Source: Ophiostoma sp. CBS 140.51 (Eukaryota; Ascomycota; Sordariomycetes; Ophiostomatales; Ophiostomataceae). Taken from it: DNA of 64,000 nucleotides. Position 1 is the first letter of the stretch. Every line of letters begins with the position of its first letter. This document shows positions 34,287 through 43,310 of this stretch, piece after piece. The notes below the pieces were generated by a model. The model saw only the letters and a program-made list of their open reading frames with translations. It was not told where the DNA came from and did not search any database. The position numbers and the translations under genes were made by a program. The stretch is taken from NCBI GenBank assembly GCA_029298735.1, contig JANSLP010000084.1, positions 48,873 to 112,872 of the forward strand, read 5' to 3'.

Positions 34287-35843
34287 TCATGATGCAGCAG
34301 CAGCTGGCGTGTCGCCGCCTGTACTGCTTTCACCACCGCCGCCTGTACTGCTTTCACCACCGCCGCCTTCCTTCTTGAGCTGTGCCATGCGGTCCTTGTG
34401 CAGCAGAGCGCGCTTCCGGTTTCGCAGATCAAAGTCCAAGACATGGCCATATCCGCGCCGCTGCAGCTCAGCCTGGATCTTGGCAATGGTCCAGCCAGGT
34501 CCACTGCTGCCGATACCGCTACCAGAAGTGTTGCTGGCGTCGCCGCCGCTCTTGCTGTTGCCGCCCGTCCCTAGTGTCGATGCGTCTCGCAGCCACTGAT
34601 CAACCTCGGCCTTGAGGGCTCGTGGCAGCTTGCGCGCCCGCGGGTCCAACATCAGGTCGGCTGCCGCATGGTTGTGCTGTGTGTGATCGTCGTTGGTGTA
34701 GTGTACGGCGTAGCGGTCGGCACCGGGGCACACTTCCACCAGTTCGAAGCGGAAGGGGCACTCGCACTTTTTCGAGATGCGATCTGTCGTGGGCTTCCGG
34801 CGGCGCGGCGGTAGGTCGGGGAATAGCAGCATACGCTCCTTCTCGCGTTCACGCTTGGCCTCTTCCTCCTTGGGCCGCAAGCGTGAGCGTCCGCCACGGA
34901 AGCAAACCATGCGGATCTTTTGGCGGCGGCCGTGGGAACGCGTACCGTTGATGCGCATACTGTATCCGCGGGGAATCGTCCAGCTATCAAGCTCTTCCTG
35001 GAGGGTGGCGCGACCGGAGACTACAAAACCTTCGGGTAGAGCCTCCAGACGGCTTTCGCCTACACCTGTGGGCTGCAGCTCCCTGGGCAGAGTTCCGCCG
35101 CCACCTGTACTCCCGCTGGTGCCGACGCCTGCCTCGCCGTGTCTGCTGCCCTGTTGGCCGTCGTCGCCGTCATCGCCGTCATCGTCGTCTTCATCCTCCT
35201 CCTCCTCATCGTCGTCCTTGTTGCCCTCGACGTCTTCATCGCTATTGTCTTCTTCAAACTTGACTCGTGTTGTATTTGGCGGCGCACGTGATGGCTGTGA
35301 GGATCGTTTCGAGGAGGATGCGGAGGAAGGGGATGGTCTCGATTGCTCGGCGTCGTATGGAGAGTACGGTGTTGGCGCGCCCGCGGGTGGGATATGGTAG
35401 GATGTTGGAGATGGAACGGCGGAGGAGGGTGTCGTGGTGGTTGCGAATTGCGAGGCGTTGGGGAGTGGTTGTTGAAGAGATGGTAGTTGTAGTTGTTGTT
35501 GTTGTTGTTGTGGTGCTGGTGCTGTTGAGGGTGGTGACCGTCGGCTATTGACATTGCTGGGGTGCTGCTGCGATGCGACATGCGTGTGGCCTTCGCCGAC
35601 GGTGTGTGGTATCGCTGTTGCCGACTGCTGCTGCTGCTGCTTTTGCTGTTGTGTGGGGCCCGGGGCGATCAAGACGTTCTCGATGACATTGAGGCGCTCG
35701 TTCATGGCGTTGAGCGAGTCGAGCAGGCTGCGGAGGATGGGGTGTTCGTCGTCCATGGCGGACTGTTGCTGCTGCTGCGGTGGCGGTGGTTGACGCTCGG
35801 GCGGCATTGTGAATGTCGTCGGCATTGTCAAAATAGAGGTCAT
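34287..35843 (-). CDS. FAR1-like (WRKY-GCM1 superfamily) zinc-finger protein
   Basis: Putative nuclear DNA-binding regulator of 518 residues, single exon, from the first ATG at 35843. The open frame runs upstream to 35915 but only with GTG. N-terminus: short helix (LRSLLDSLNAMNERLNVIENV), cut here as LRSLLDSLNAMNERLNVIEN, then poly-Gln, Pro/Ser-rich sequence and an acidic tract (about 197-228). The core (about 271-395) runs from EGFVVSGRATLQEELDSW through QKIRMVCFRGG to CECPFRFELVEV and HYTNDDHTQHNHA. Candidate zinc ligands are Cys314, Cys360 or Cys362, His390 and His392, the C-C-H-H pattern of FAR1/Mutator-transposase-derived zinc fingers. No transposase core follows, which suggests a domesticated domain. 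The C-terminus has a basic helix (RNRKRALLHKDRMAQLKK) and a tandem GGGGESST repeat. Targets are unknown. Confidence 0.75.
   Translation of the reverse strand: MTSILTMPTTFTMPPERQPPPPQQQQQSAMDDEHPILRSLLDSLNAMNERLNVIENVLIAPGPTQQQKQQQQQSATAIPHTVGEGHTHVASQQHPSNVNSRRSPPSTAPAPQQQQQQLQLPSLQQPLPNASQFATTTTPSSAVPSPTSYHIPPAGAPTPYSPYDAEQSRPSPSSASSSKRSSQPSRAPPNTTRVKFEEDNSDEDVEGNKDDDEEEEDEDDDDGDDGDDGQQGSRHGEAGVGTSGSTGGGGTLPRELQPTGVGESRLEALPEGFVVSGRATLQEELDSWTIPRGYSMRINGTRSHGRRQKIRMVCFRGGRSRLRPKEEEAKREREKERMLLFPDLPPRRRKPTTDRISKKCECPFRFELVEVCPGADRYAVHYTNDDHTQHNHAAADLMLDPRARKLPRALKAEVDQWLRDASTLGTGGNSKSGGDASNTSGSGIGSSGPGWTIAKIQAELQRRGYGHVLDFDLRNRKRALLHKDRMAQLKKEGGGGESSTGGGGESSTGGDTPAAAAS
34315..34368. repeat. 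24-base tandem repeat in coding sequence
   Basis: Two perfect copies of a 24-base unit plus a partial third, encoding the GGGGESST repeat near the C-terminus of the FAR1-like protein. It is likely length-variable among strains. Confidence 0.85.
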
Positions 35844-37641
35844 TCGTCTCTCGGGCTTCGGTCGTTGGGCGACGACGGGGGCAAGCTGCGTTCTCCGATT
35901 CGATTGCAGTTGCACGCGTGCGCAAAGCCCGGGGCGTGGGGGTTTGAGGAAGCAAAAAAGAGGGCGCGCAGAATTGTCACGAGCGTGTTTCGGACATGGG
36001 AAGGGGGAATTGGGCTGGACGAACCGATCTCATCGGCGATCGATGCGAAGCGATTTTGGGGGTTTGGAGACTTTGGGATTCGGCAAGTCTCCGAGGCCGT
36101 CAGATTTGTCGAAGACGTTCAATATTCGTCACCTCGTACGCCACTTGTCTTGTTTAACAGTTTAACAGTCCCCTCCGTTTTCTCTCTCTCTCGGAAAACC
36201 CCTTTTGGGTCGCCGAAAAGGGTATTCACTTCGCAGTCAACGATCCGTGGTACCAATGTACATGCGAGTACGCCGTGGGGTATGGTGGTGGGTTATGCGA
36301 GATGAGACACAATAAAGAGCGAGTGAGCGAAGGACGAAAAGACGAAAAGCCAAAAAGAGTTGGTGAGCGAACGTGAAGCTGAAGGAGGGTCGGGTAATTT
36401 TCACATGGTGGAAAAGGAAAGGAAGAAATGAAGAAATGCTTAGAAAAGCATGATTCAGAAATCCGAGTTTGAGGAGGAAAATAGAAACGAGCGATGGGTA
36501 AAACGGAGGAAGGTGCAAGGACCAAGAAGCAAGAAGCACGGAGGAAGTAGCAGGAAGCAGCGCAGGAAGTGGCAGGGAGCAGGCAGCCTTGCTACGTAGC
36601 GAATGGCTGATAACGGAAAGAGCCACCAAAGGAGTCGAACGAGTCAGGATGAAGAATAAAGTTGGTTACAAAGACAGAAAGAGCCAAAAGGAAGCGCGGG
36701 CAGCAGCGATGCAGCGGGACGGAGATACTCCGCGACAGGCTATCCTGCGTTTTCTGGGAATCGGGGCTGCACGAACGCTTTTCACGTACGCTTTTGGAAG
36801 TAGATGCGATGGGAATAAGAATAATCACCCCCGGGAGGATTGGAAAACGCCGGACTGCAGGCTTGGTCGGGGTTTTGCGCGGGGTTTTGGCTTTTGTCCA
36901 TTCAAGGCGTGGTTGAGAGTCTCGTTGGCTATTACCTTCTTTTCCTATTTCATTCACTCTTTCTTGTTCCGCGTTTCTGGTGATGTTGATGGGGAAGGAA
37001 GGAACTGGGGGGCACCAAGCGGGGGACTGGGTGGTCGTTGGGTTTTTTGGTGGAGAAAAAAGGGCAGCGACGGGGAGGAGAACGAGGAGAAGATGTTCCA
37101 AACGGGAAATGGCGCCGGTGTGATCTCCGACTGGGCGGATGCAAAACGCAGAAAACACGCAAGAAAACGCAAAAAGCGCAAAAAGTGCAAGGCGAAGCGA
37201 GAACGAAATGCAACGGGCGCCCAACGAAAATGGAGGCATTTGGAGCATATGGCAGGCCATCGATGCAGACAGTGCCCCGGCGCCGGTGGACTGACGCAAA
37301 CAGGGGGGGGGGGGCAAAACTTTGCGAAAACCAACAAAATGAATGGTCGAATTATTCATTAGTGGTAGATTGCGGCGGAAGTGGGCGTCCGACGACAGGA
37401 ACGACGAAATTGGGTGGTGTGGGCACGTGATGCTGTCCGTGTGGTGACGTTGTGGGGCACTAAGTGTTGACGTGCGCTGGAAGACATATAAGACGGTCGC
37501 TCCTTCCCTCTTTTTTGCATCGCGACGACCATCGCTGCTTCCTTTTCCAAACTTCTCGCCAGAAACCACCATTCACGTGCCCCAATTCGAAATTAGGGTT
37601 ATACCATACCCTTATATACTGATAATTGCCCCCCCATTCTT
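35844..37641. other. Intergenic region upstream of the FAR1-like gene
   Basis: About 1.8 kb. The part next to 35843 should be the FAR1-like promoter on the minus strand. A run of ten G occurs near 37304-37313. A frame of about 326 residues on the minus strand (36592-37572) has Ser/Pro/Phe-rich, noise-like composition and no recognisable domain. A TATA-like ACATATAAGA lies at 37484 on the + strand without a convincing gene behind it. Confidence 0.45.
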
Positions 37642-38081
37642 TCATAAGAAGGGCATTGTGGTCGAGTTGGAAGATTCCGGTTTTGAATTGCCCAAAACCG
37701 CATCTCCGAAGCGTGTGTCCAGCAGTGGCTGGCCACCACGGCGAACCTGCACAGGAGAGGCAATGAGGGTGTTCCCATCAGGGTCCGACGACGACAATCA
37801 CAGGTTCTACCTAGTCCCTATGTCGATACCTGAAGGTGTAGGGGTGCACACCCAAGGATCTCTGAGCCACCTGGCTGGATTAGAACCACCCTTCCCTTGA
37901 GCCTGATCAGCTCAATTTTTTTGTCAGCTTTTCCTACGGCTTTCTTTTTCTTTTTACTGGAAGACTGGTTGGAAGCAATCTGATACATCTGCGAGTGCAG
38001 TTGCTTATCTGATATGCCTTTTTGCTCCTGTAATGCGGTCGAGTGACGGCGATGCAGGAGCGGAAGGTACGATGCCGCCAT
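37642..38081 (-). CDS. Possible small two-exon gene, 118 aa, unknown function
   Basis: An ATG at 38081 opens 84 codons; CAG|GTATCG at 37829 and TGTGCAG at 37747 bound an 83-base intron. The second exon (37642-37746) continues in phase 0 for 34 codons to TGA. The product begins MAASYLPLLHRRHSTALQ, has a Lys-rich central stretch (SSSKKKKKAVGKADKK) and ends DTRFGDAVLGNSK plus a short tail. It resembles a small basic protein but matches no family I know. Support is limited to a clean splice pair and preserved phase. No strong branch sequence is present (CCTGATG is the nearest), so this may be chance. Confidence 0.3.
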
Positions 38082-39141
38082 GGAGCGATACGAAGTTGTG
38101 TTGATGCGGGTGCGGAAGGCGCGATGCAGAAGGTGTTTGTCCTCTTGCCCGATTTTTATCTACGAAGACGGTAGCTACGGAATTGCATAGCGATTCAAAA
38201 CGATGCGCCGAAGCCTAGTTATTTTATGGTATCGTTGAAAAAAAGGTTGGCCGAGGAGGACAGGATGCGCATGCGTTCGCATACAGATTTTGTGTGCATC
38301 ACGACCTTTTGGTGTGTCGATGCAAAAAAAAGGAAGGAGTAAATAGTGCGCTTGGCTAGAATCGAACAGGTGCACCTTCCTGCCCCGAGACTCTGGCAAG
38401 GAAGGTGCCGTGGTTGCTCCTTCCCTACGGAGATGGTTTTGGGGGTTTCGGGGGGTCTTGGAGGGGGTGCGCCGCTGCTGCTCTGCGATTGCCAGTGCAA
38501 TGGCCCTCTGTCGCTGCTCTTTTGGTGAATTCGAGGGGGTTAGAATAGGGGCTACAAAAGTCTTCTGAAATCATTCACTTTGTGATGTTTTGACGACGTA
38601 AACAAGTGAATGCTGCAGCCAGACCCGATGTCTGACGTCAATATCAAGTGCGACCATTTCTCGAATGCAACCACTACCCTTGTTTAGCCGCGGCGACCTG
38701 CAGCCCGCTCTCCACAATCCACAACCCAGAGCCACCGGATTCTACGGGAACCCGTCTGAAGATGGCAGAAAGGTCTCTAGACTCGAGATAGATTGACCAG
38801 TTTGCCCAGACTGCCGAGAGCGAGAGCCACAGGCTGCAATCTACCTTCGGAATAATTTAAACGGAGAAACATGCAATTCGAAGAGACGCGGAGGCGTTTT
38901 CAGCGTGCTCTTGGCGCGCAAGAAGAGATGGCATATATATGTGAAAGAGAAGACACAAAAGAATGGATCAATGGAGGAGATGGACATCGTTGGGAGTATC
39001 GTGTTGACTTCACTGACATTGTTGTGCACTAGTATCAAGCACGACTGTTCACAACAAAGAGACAGCCGTCTTGACTCTTTTCGGCTCTGGCGATTACAAC
39101 AGCCCACGCCAAGATCTGGCATCCGCTGAACACCAAAAGCC
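38082..39141. other. Intergenic region upstream of the GH30 gene
   Basis: About 1.06 kb with no supported gene. A TATATAT element lies at 38934-38940, some 200 bases before the GH30 start. A TCGAAC sequence near 38352 resembles part of a tRNA T-arm, but no stem or anticodon arm can be built around it. Confidence 0.5.
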
Positions 39142-40604
39142 ATGCATAGACACGCCATTGCACTCGCCAGCTGGGCTGCAACAGCCTTAGCCTCCGCTCT
39201 GGTTTCTCGCCAAGCCGGTGCAACAGTCACAGTCGACCTCACCAAGACGTACCAAACCATGGACGGGTTTGGCACCTCCGAAGCCTTTCAGCGCGCTGTC
39301 CAGATGAGTAAGCTGTCAGAGTCGCAGCAGCGGTACGCACTCGACCTTTTGTTCTCAACAGAAAAGGGCGCCGGTCTGACGATCCTACGTAACGGCATTG
39401 GCTCGTCGCCCGACATGAGTTCTGACCACATGGTGTCGATTGCGACCAAGAACCCAGGCGGACCTACGAAGCCACTGATTTACAACTGGGACGGCTCGGA
39501 CAACAAGCAGTTGTGGGTGGCACAGGAGGCGGTGCACACGTACGGCGTGAAGAACATTTATGCCGACGCATGGAGTGCACCGGGCTACATGAAGACGACG
39601 GGCAACGACGCCAATGGCGGCAGTCTGTGCGGCGTGTCGGGTGCGACGTGCTCGTCGGGTGACTGGCGGCAGTCGTACGCCGACTACCTTGTCCGATACA
39701 TTCAGTTCTACCAGGAGGCGAACGTGAGCATCACTCACGTAGGCTTTCTCAACGAACCAGAGTTGACGTGGGTACCCTAAAGCCCACTGAAGAAAATTTT
39801 ACATCTGTGCTGACTGGCTGCAGAACATCATACGCATCAATGCGCTCGTCCGGGACGCAGGCCGCCGATTTTATCAAAGTCCTCGGCCCCACACTCGACA
39901 AGGCCAACCTCAGTCATGTCCACATTGCTTGTTGCGACGCTGAGGGCTGGGGCGACCAGGTCGGCATGCTGAGCGGCCTCAAACCGGTCGACGATATTTT
40001 GGGGCTCATCACGTCACACTCGTACACCTCGCAACCCAGCGGACCGATGAACACGCGCCACCGAGTCTGGCAGACTGAGGCCGCTGACCTCAACGGAGCA
40101 TGGACGGCGACGTGGTCGGGAGGCGGTGGTGCAGGCGAGGGCATGACGTGGGCCAACAACATTTACCAGGCCGTGGTTAGTTCCAACTGCTCGGGGTACC
40201 TGTATTGGATTGGTGTGCAGACGGGCGCCACGAACTCGAAGCTGGTCCGCATTGACGGAGACAAGGTGACACCCTCCAAGCGGCTGTGGGCGTTTGCCAA
40301 CTGGAGCCGGTTTGTTCGCCCTAGATCTGTGCGTGTTGGGGTGTCAGGTGCCCCATCGGGTGTCAAGACGTCGGCATTTCGCAACGAAGACGGGTCGGTG
40401 GCCGTGCAGTTTATCAATGGCGGCAGCGGCGCGGCCAAAGTCAGTGTTAAAGTCAGTGGAGGGACGGCAGCTTCGGCCGCCGCCAAGGGCTGGGTCACAG
40501 ACAACACGCACGATTTGAGTGAGCTGGACGGCGTGGCCATTGCGGATGGTGTGGCGAGTGCGAGTATTCCGGGAAAGGCCATGGTCACGATTGTGTTGAC
40601 ATGA
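39142..40604 (+). CDS. Secreted glycoside hydrolase family 30 (xylanase-type)
   Basis: Retaining beta-glycosidase, probably acting on glucuronoxylan or a related beta-glycan outside the cell. Exons 39142-39767 and 39824-40604 around a 56-base intron (GTGGGT donor, TGACTG branch-like, CTGCAG acceptor) give 468 residues; only the GTGGGT donor restores the family sequence NEPELTTSYASM. The signal peptide covers residues 1-19 or so, ending near LASALVSR. The (beta/alpha)8 core shows YQTMDGFGTSEAFQRA, ADAWSAPGYMKTTGNDA, the acid/base Glu in FLNEPEL and the nucleophile Glu in VWQTEAADLNG. The C-terminal 90 residues form the beta-sandwich side domain usual in GH30. GGSLCGVSGATCSSGDWRQ is typical of the fungal xylanase-type subfamily, which I assign tentatively. 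It lies 538 bases upstream of the arylsulfotransferase-like gene, same strand. Confidence 0.92.
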
Positions 40605-41142
40605 TCAGGGGTGAACGAGAATGAGACGAGACAAGCTTTTGAATCAATTTTTGGACATTCATATTTTGAAACACATCTTGCTATTTTTGACATTTTTGGC
40701 ATATTTTTGATCTAATTGAACAGCAACTCGAAAACAGCCTCGCCGCCAGGGATTGGAGGTGAATGTTTCTTTTTCATCGATGTCGTGTGCCGGTCGTCAC
40801 CAATGACGCGTCAGTTTGGTTGAATTGGTGCAAGTCGAAACGCAAGATGGAGCTAACGTTGGCGGCGGCAGTGGAGTCCCGCCATCCATTAAGCCCTGTC
40901 AATCGCTCACAAAAACCTCGCCAGACCTGGGGCGGGAAAAAAGTGGTTTCCTTGTCTCCCGGAACGCATCGAGAGTACGCGTACGTCACCTTCACACACG
41001 TCCACGGGAATACTCAGAAAAAAGCGGCAGTCAAGCAAATGCGTCAATATGGCCGTTGAAGCAATAAAAGAAAACGGCTTTATGATCCGGCCATGCTTCT
41101 TCGGATGTCGCCATTTTGACGGCGGACAGCATCATCGCGAAC
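40605..41142. other. Intergenic region between GH30 and arylsulfotransferase-like genes
   Basis: 538 bases: 3'UTR of the GH30 gene (AT-rich at 40640-40720), then the promoter of the next gene. Only short frames are present; nothing else is seen. Confidence 0.6.
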
Positions 41143-43179
41143 ATGATTTTACTCAAACGGCTGACGGCACTTCTCGCTGTCCTGGGACACAGTCGGCTAG
41201 TGGTCTCTGACCTCACAGCAACCAACTACGATGCGTACAATGAGGGTGCCATGGGCCACCGGCCGTTCCAACGGTTCCGGACAATCGACGAGTTTGGACC
41301 CGTTTTGCAAGTGACGACATGGGACAAGACGGCGACATCTTCGACAAACTCGACGCTGAGCAGCGGCTCACACATTTTTATGCGGCACGACGGACATGAC
41401 GAGCTCGACCTGCACGGACACCGCAAACCAGGGCAGTCACATACATCACTGTCATCACCTTTGATTTTGGATGCTTCCGACCTTAGCACGGTCTACGTGA
41501 ACCGCAGCTTCCACAATGTTTTCGGAGCGCGCATCCAAGAAGACCGTGGCAAAAGGTACTTTACCTTTTGGGCTGGCCACAATATCGGCGGATTCGGCGA
41601 TGGCCGCGGACTTGTGTACGACGAGACGTACCGGCTCATTTACAACGTCACGGCCGACAACCCGAACCATGTCGATTTGCACGAGTTTGCCTTGACAGGC
41701 TACGGCACAGCGCTCGTGGCGGCTGTGGAGTGGCTGTCGATGGACGCACTGATCGCCAACTGGTCGAGTCTCGACGATCACAAGCACCTAAGCGGCGCAC
41801 GCCTCCTCGACTCGCGGTTTCAAGAAATCGATTTGGAGACGAACAAAGTGCTGTTCGACTGGCGTGCAACAGACCATATCGACCCGGCCGACTCGATGGA
41901 GGGGCGGTCCAATGCATGGGATCCATACCACCTCAACAGCATCCAAAAGACGGCTGCGGGCCACTATCTCGTGTCTTTGCGGCACCTGCACTCTATTATG
42001 TTGATTGACGGGCAGACGGGCGTCATCCGGTGGACGCTGGGCGGGAAGCGCAATGAGTTTGTGGAGGTGGCTCACCCGAGTGGTTTGTCGCCGACTCGCC
42101 CCCTCCTGGACGGCCAGTTTCGATGGCAGCACCATGCACATTATGTCCCGGGAACCAACGAGACGCAAATGACGTTTTTCGACAACTACGCCAAACAAAC
42201 CAGCCACGGATTGTGTGTGCACGACTGTTCACGGGGTGTCCATATCGCCATTGACTCGATCTCTTCCCAAAAGAAAGTCCAGCTTCTGGGCGAGTTTGTC
42301 CACCCAGTGCGGATCCAGGCCCAGAGCCAGGGCAGCGTACAGATCCTGCAGTCCGAGGAGGCCACGAAGAGCAACGTCTTTGTCGGGTGGGGTCACTGCC
42401 CCGGGTTTACCGAGCACGATGCCGTGACTGGAAAAGCGGTGTTGGATGTGCAATTCTCACCGTGGCCGACGGGCCTGATCCGCGATGCACTGGATAATTA
42501 CCGGGCGTATAAAATGGACTGGGTAGGGATGCCGTACTGGGATCCAGAGTTGTTGCTGGAGGGCCTCAACGTGACGAAGAAGGAGGGAAGTAAGGTGACG
42601 GCGTATGTTAGCTGGAACGGCGCTACAGAAGTGAATACGTGGACAGTGCAGGCGAGTTCATCCAAATTGTCAGCAAGGACGACAAAAGGGACATTGCTAG
42701 CCCAGTCTATCCGTACCGGTTTTGAGACGACACTGGTGTTCTCGCTGTCGCAACTGGACAACCTTCGCTATGTGTGGGCCGAGGCGGTGGACAAGGATGG
42801 CACAATACTGCGGACATCGGCTGTTGTGGACTTGCACGAAGGCGAAGCGGAGGATGTGTCCTCGACAAAAATACACGTCGTCGTTGGTGTCGGTATTGGT
42901 GCACTGTCACTGGTGTTAATGGCCGTTGTGAGTGGAGTATACATCTGGCGACGTCGTTCTGGCTACCGGAAGCTGCAGGCAAGTGACGGCGAAAACATTG
43001 AGATGGACGGCGAACGGGACAAGTCAGTCGCTGTGTTTGACGATGTTATCCTCAATGAAGCTTTCCATGTTGTCGGAAGTGACAGTGAGAATGAAGACGA
43101 CGACGACGTTGACGTCGACACCAACGACGGCAGCGATACTGGCGAGGAGGCGCCGTTACGTGGAGATACGTCTGTTTGA
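41143..43179 (+). CDS. Arylsulfotransferase-like (ASST) membrane-anchored protein
   Basis: Single exon, 678 residues from the ATG at 41143; the frame extends nine codons upstream but only to a TTG. A cleavable signal peptide (MILLKRLTALLAVLGHS) leads into a beta-propeller of the fungal arylsulfotransferase family: WAGHNIGGFGDGRG, WDPYHLNSIQKTAAGHYLVS, LRHLHSIMLIDGQTGVIRW, FRWQHHAHYVPG and FFDNYAKQTS are the family's blades and His-bearing motifs. Near the C-terminus one membrane helix (about 590-615, VVVGVGIGALSLVLMAVVSG) is followed by RRR and a highly acidic cytoplasmic tail (NEDDDDVDVDTNDG). The topology is therefore type I, propeller outside. Bacterial members transfer sulfate between phenols; the activity of fungal members is not established to my knowledge. 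It converges on the HET gene, 131 bases away. Confidence 0.85.
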   Translation: MILLKRLTALLAVLGHSRLVVSDLTATNYDAYNEGAMGHRPFQRFRTIDEFGPVLQVTTWDKTATSSTNSTLSSGSHIFMRHDGHDELDLHGHRKPGQSHTSLSSPLILDASDLSTVYVNRSFHNVFGARIQEDRGKRYFTFWAGHNIGGFGDGRGLVYDETYRLIYNVTADNPNHVDLHEFALTGYGTALVAAVEWLSMDALIANWSSLDDHKHLSGARLLDSRFQEIDLETNKVLFDWRATDHIDPADSMEGRSNAWDPYHLNSIQKTAAGHYLVSLRHLHSIMLIDGQTGVIRWTLGGKRNEFVEVAHPSGLSPTRPLLDGQFRWQHHAHYVPGTNETQMTFFDNYAKQTSHGLCVHDCSRGVHIAIDSISSQKKVQLLGEFVHPVRIQAQSQGSVQILQSEEATKSNVFVGWGHCPGFTEHDAVTGKAVLDVQFSPWPTGLIRDALDNYRAYKMDWVGMPYWDPELLLEGLNVTKKEGSKVTAYVSWNGATEVNTWTVQASSSKLSARTTKGTLLAQSIRTGFETTLVFSLSQLDNLRYVWAEAVDKDGTILRTSAVVDLHEGEAEDVSSTKIHVVVGVGIGALSLVLMAVVSGVYIWRRRSGYRKLQASDGENIEMDGERDKSVAVFDDVILNEAFHVVGSDSENEDDDDVDVDTNDGSDTGEEAPLRGDTSV

Positions 43180-43310
43180 TTGGTGTATCTGTTTTGGGGT
43201 TGCATAGCATTGCTTTTCATTTGTTTCGTTTATTGTTCTGGATATCTCCTTACTTGCATAGCGTTTGTTTTGTTTCTGTCTTTTGAATTCATTTTTATGC
43301 TCTCCCCCCC

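Noticed and set aside
36592..37572. 326-codon minus-strand frame in noncoding DNA
   Set aside because: Ser/Pro/Phe/His-rich composition, no ATG context support, no domain; competing frames of equal quality on both strands.
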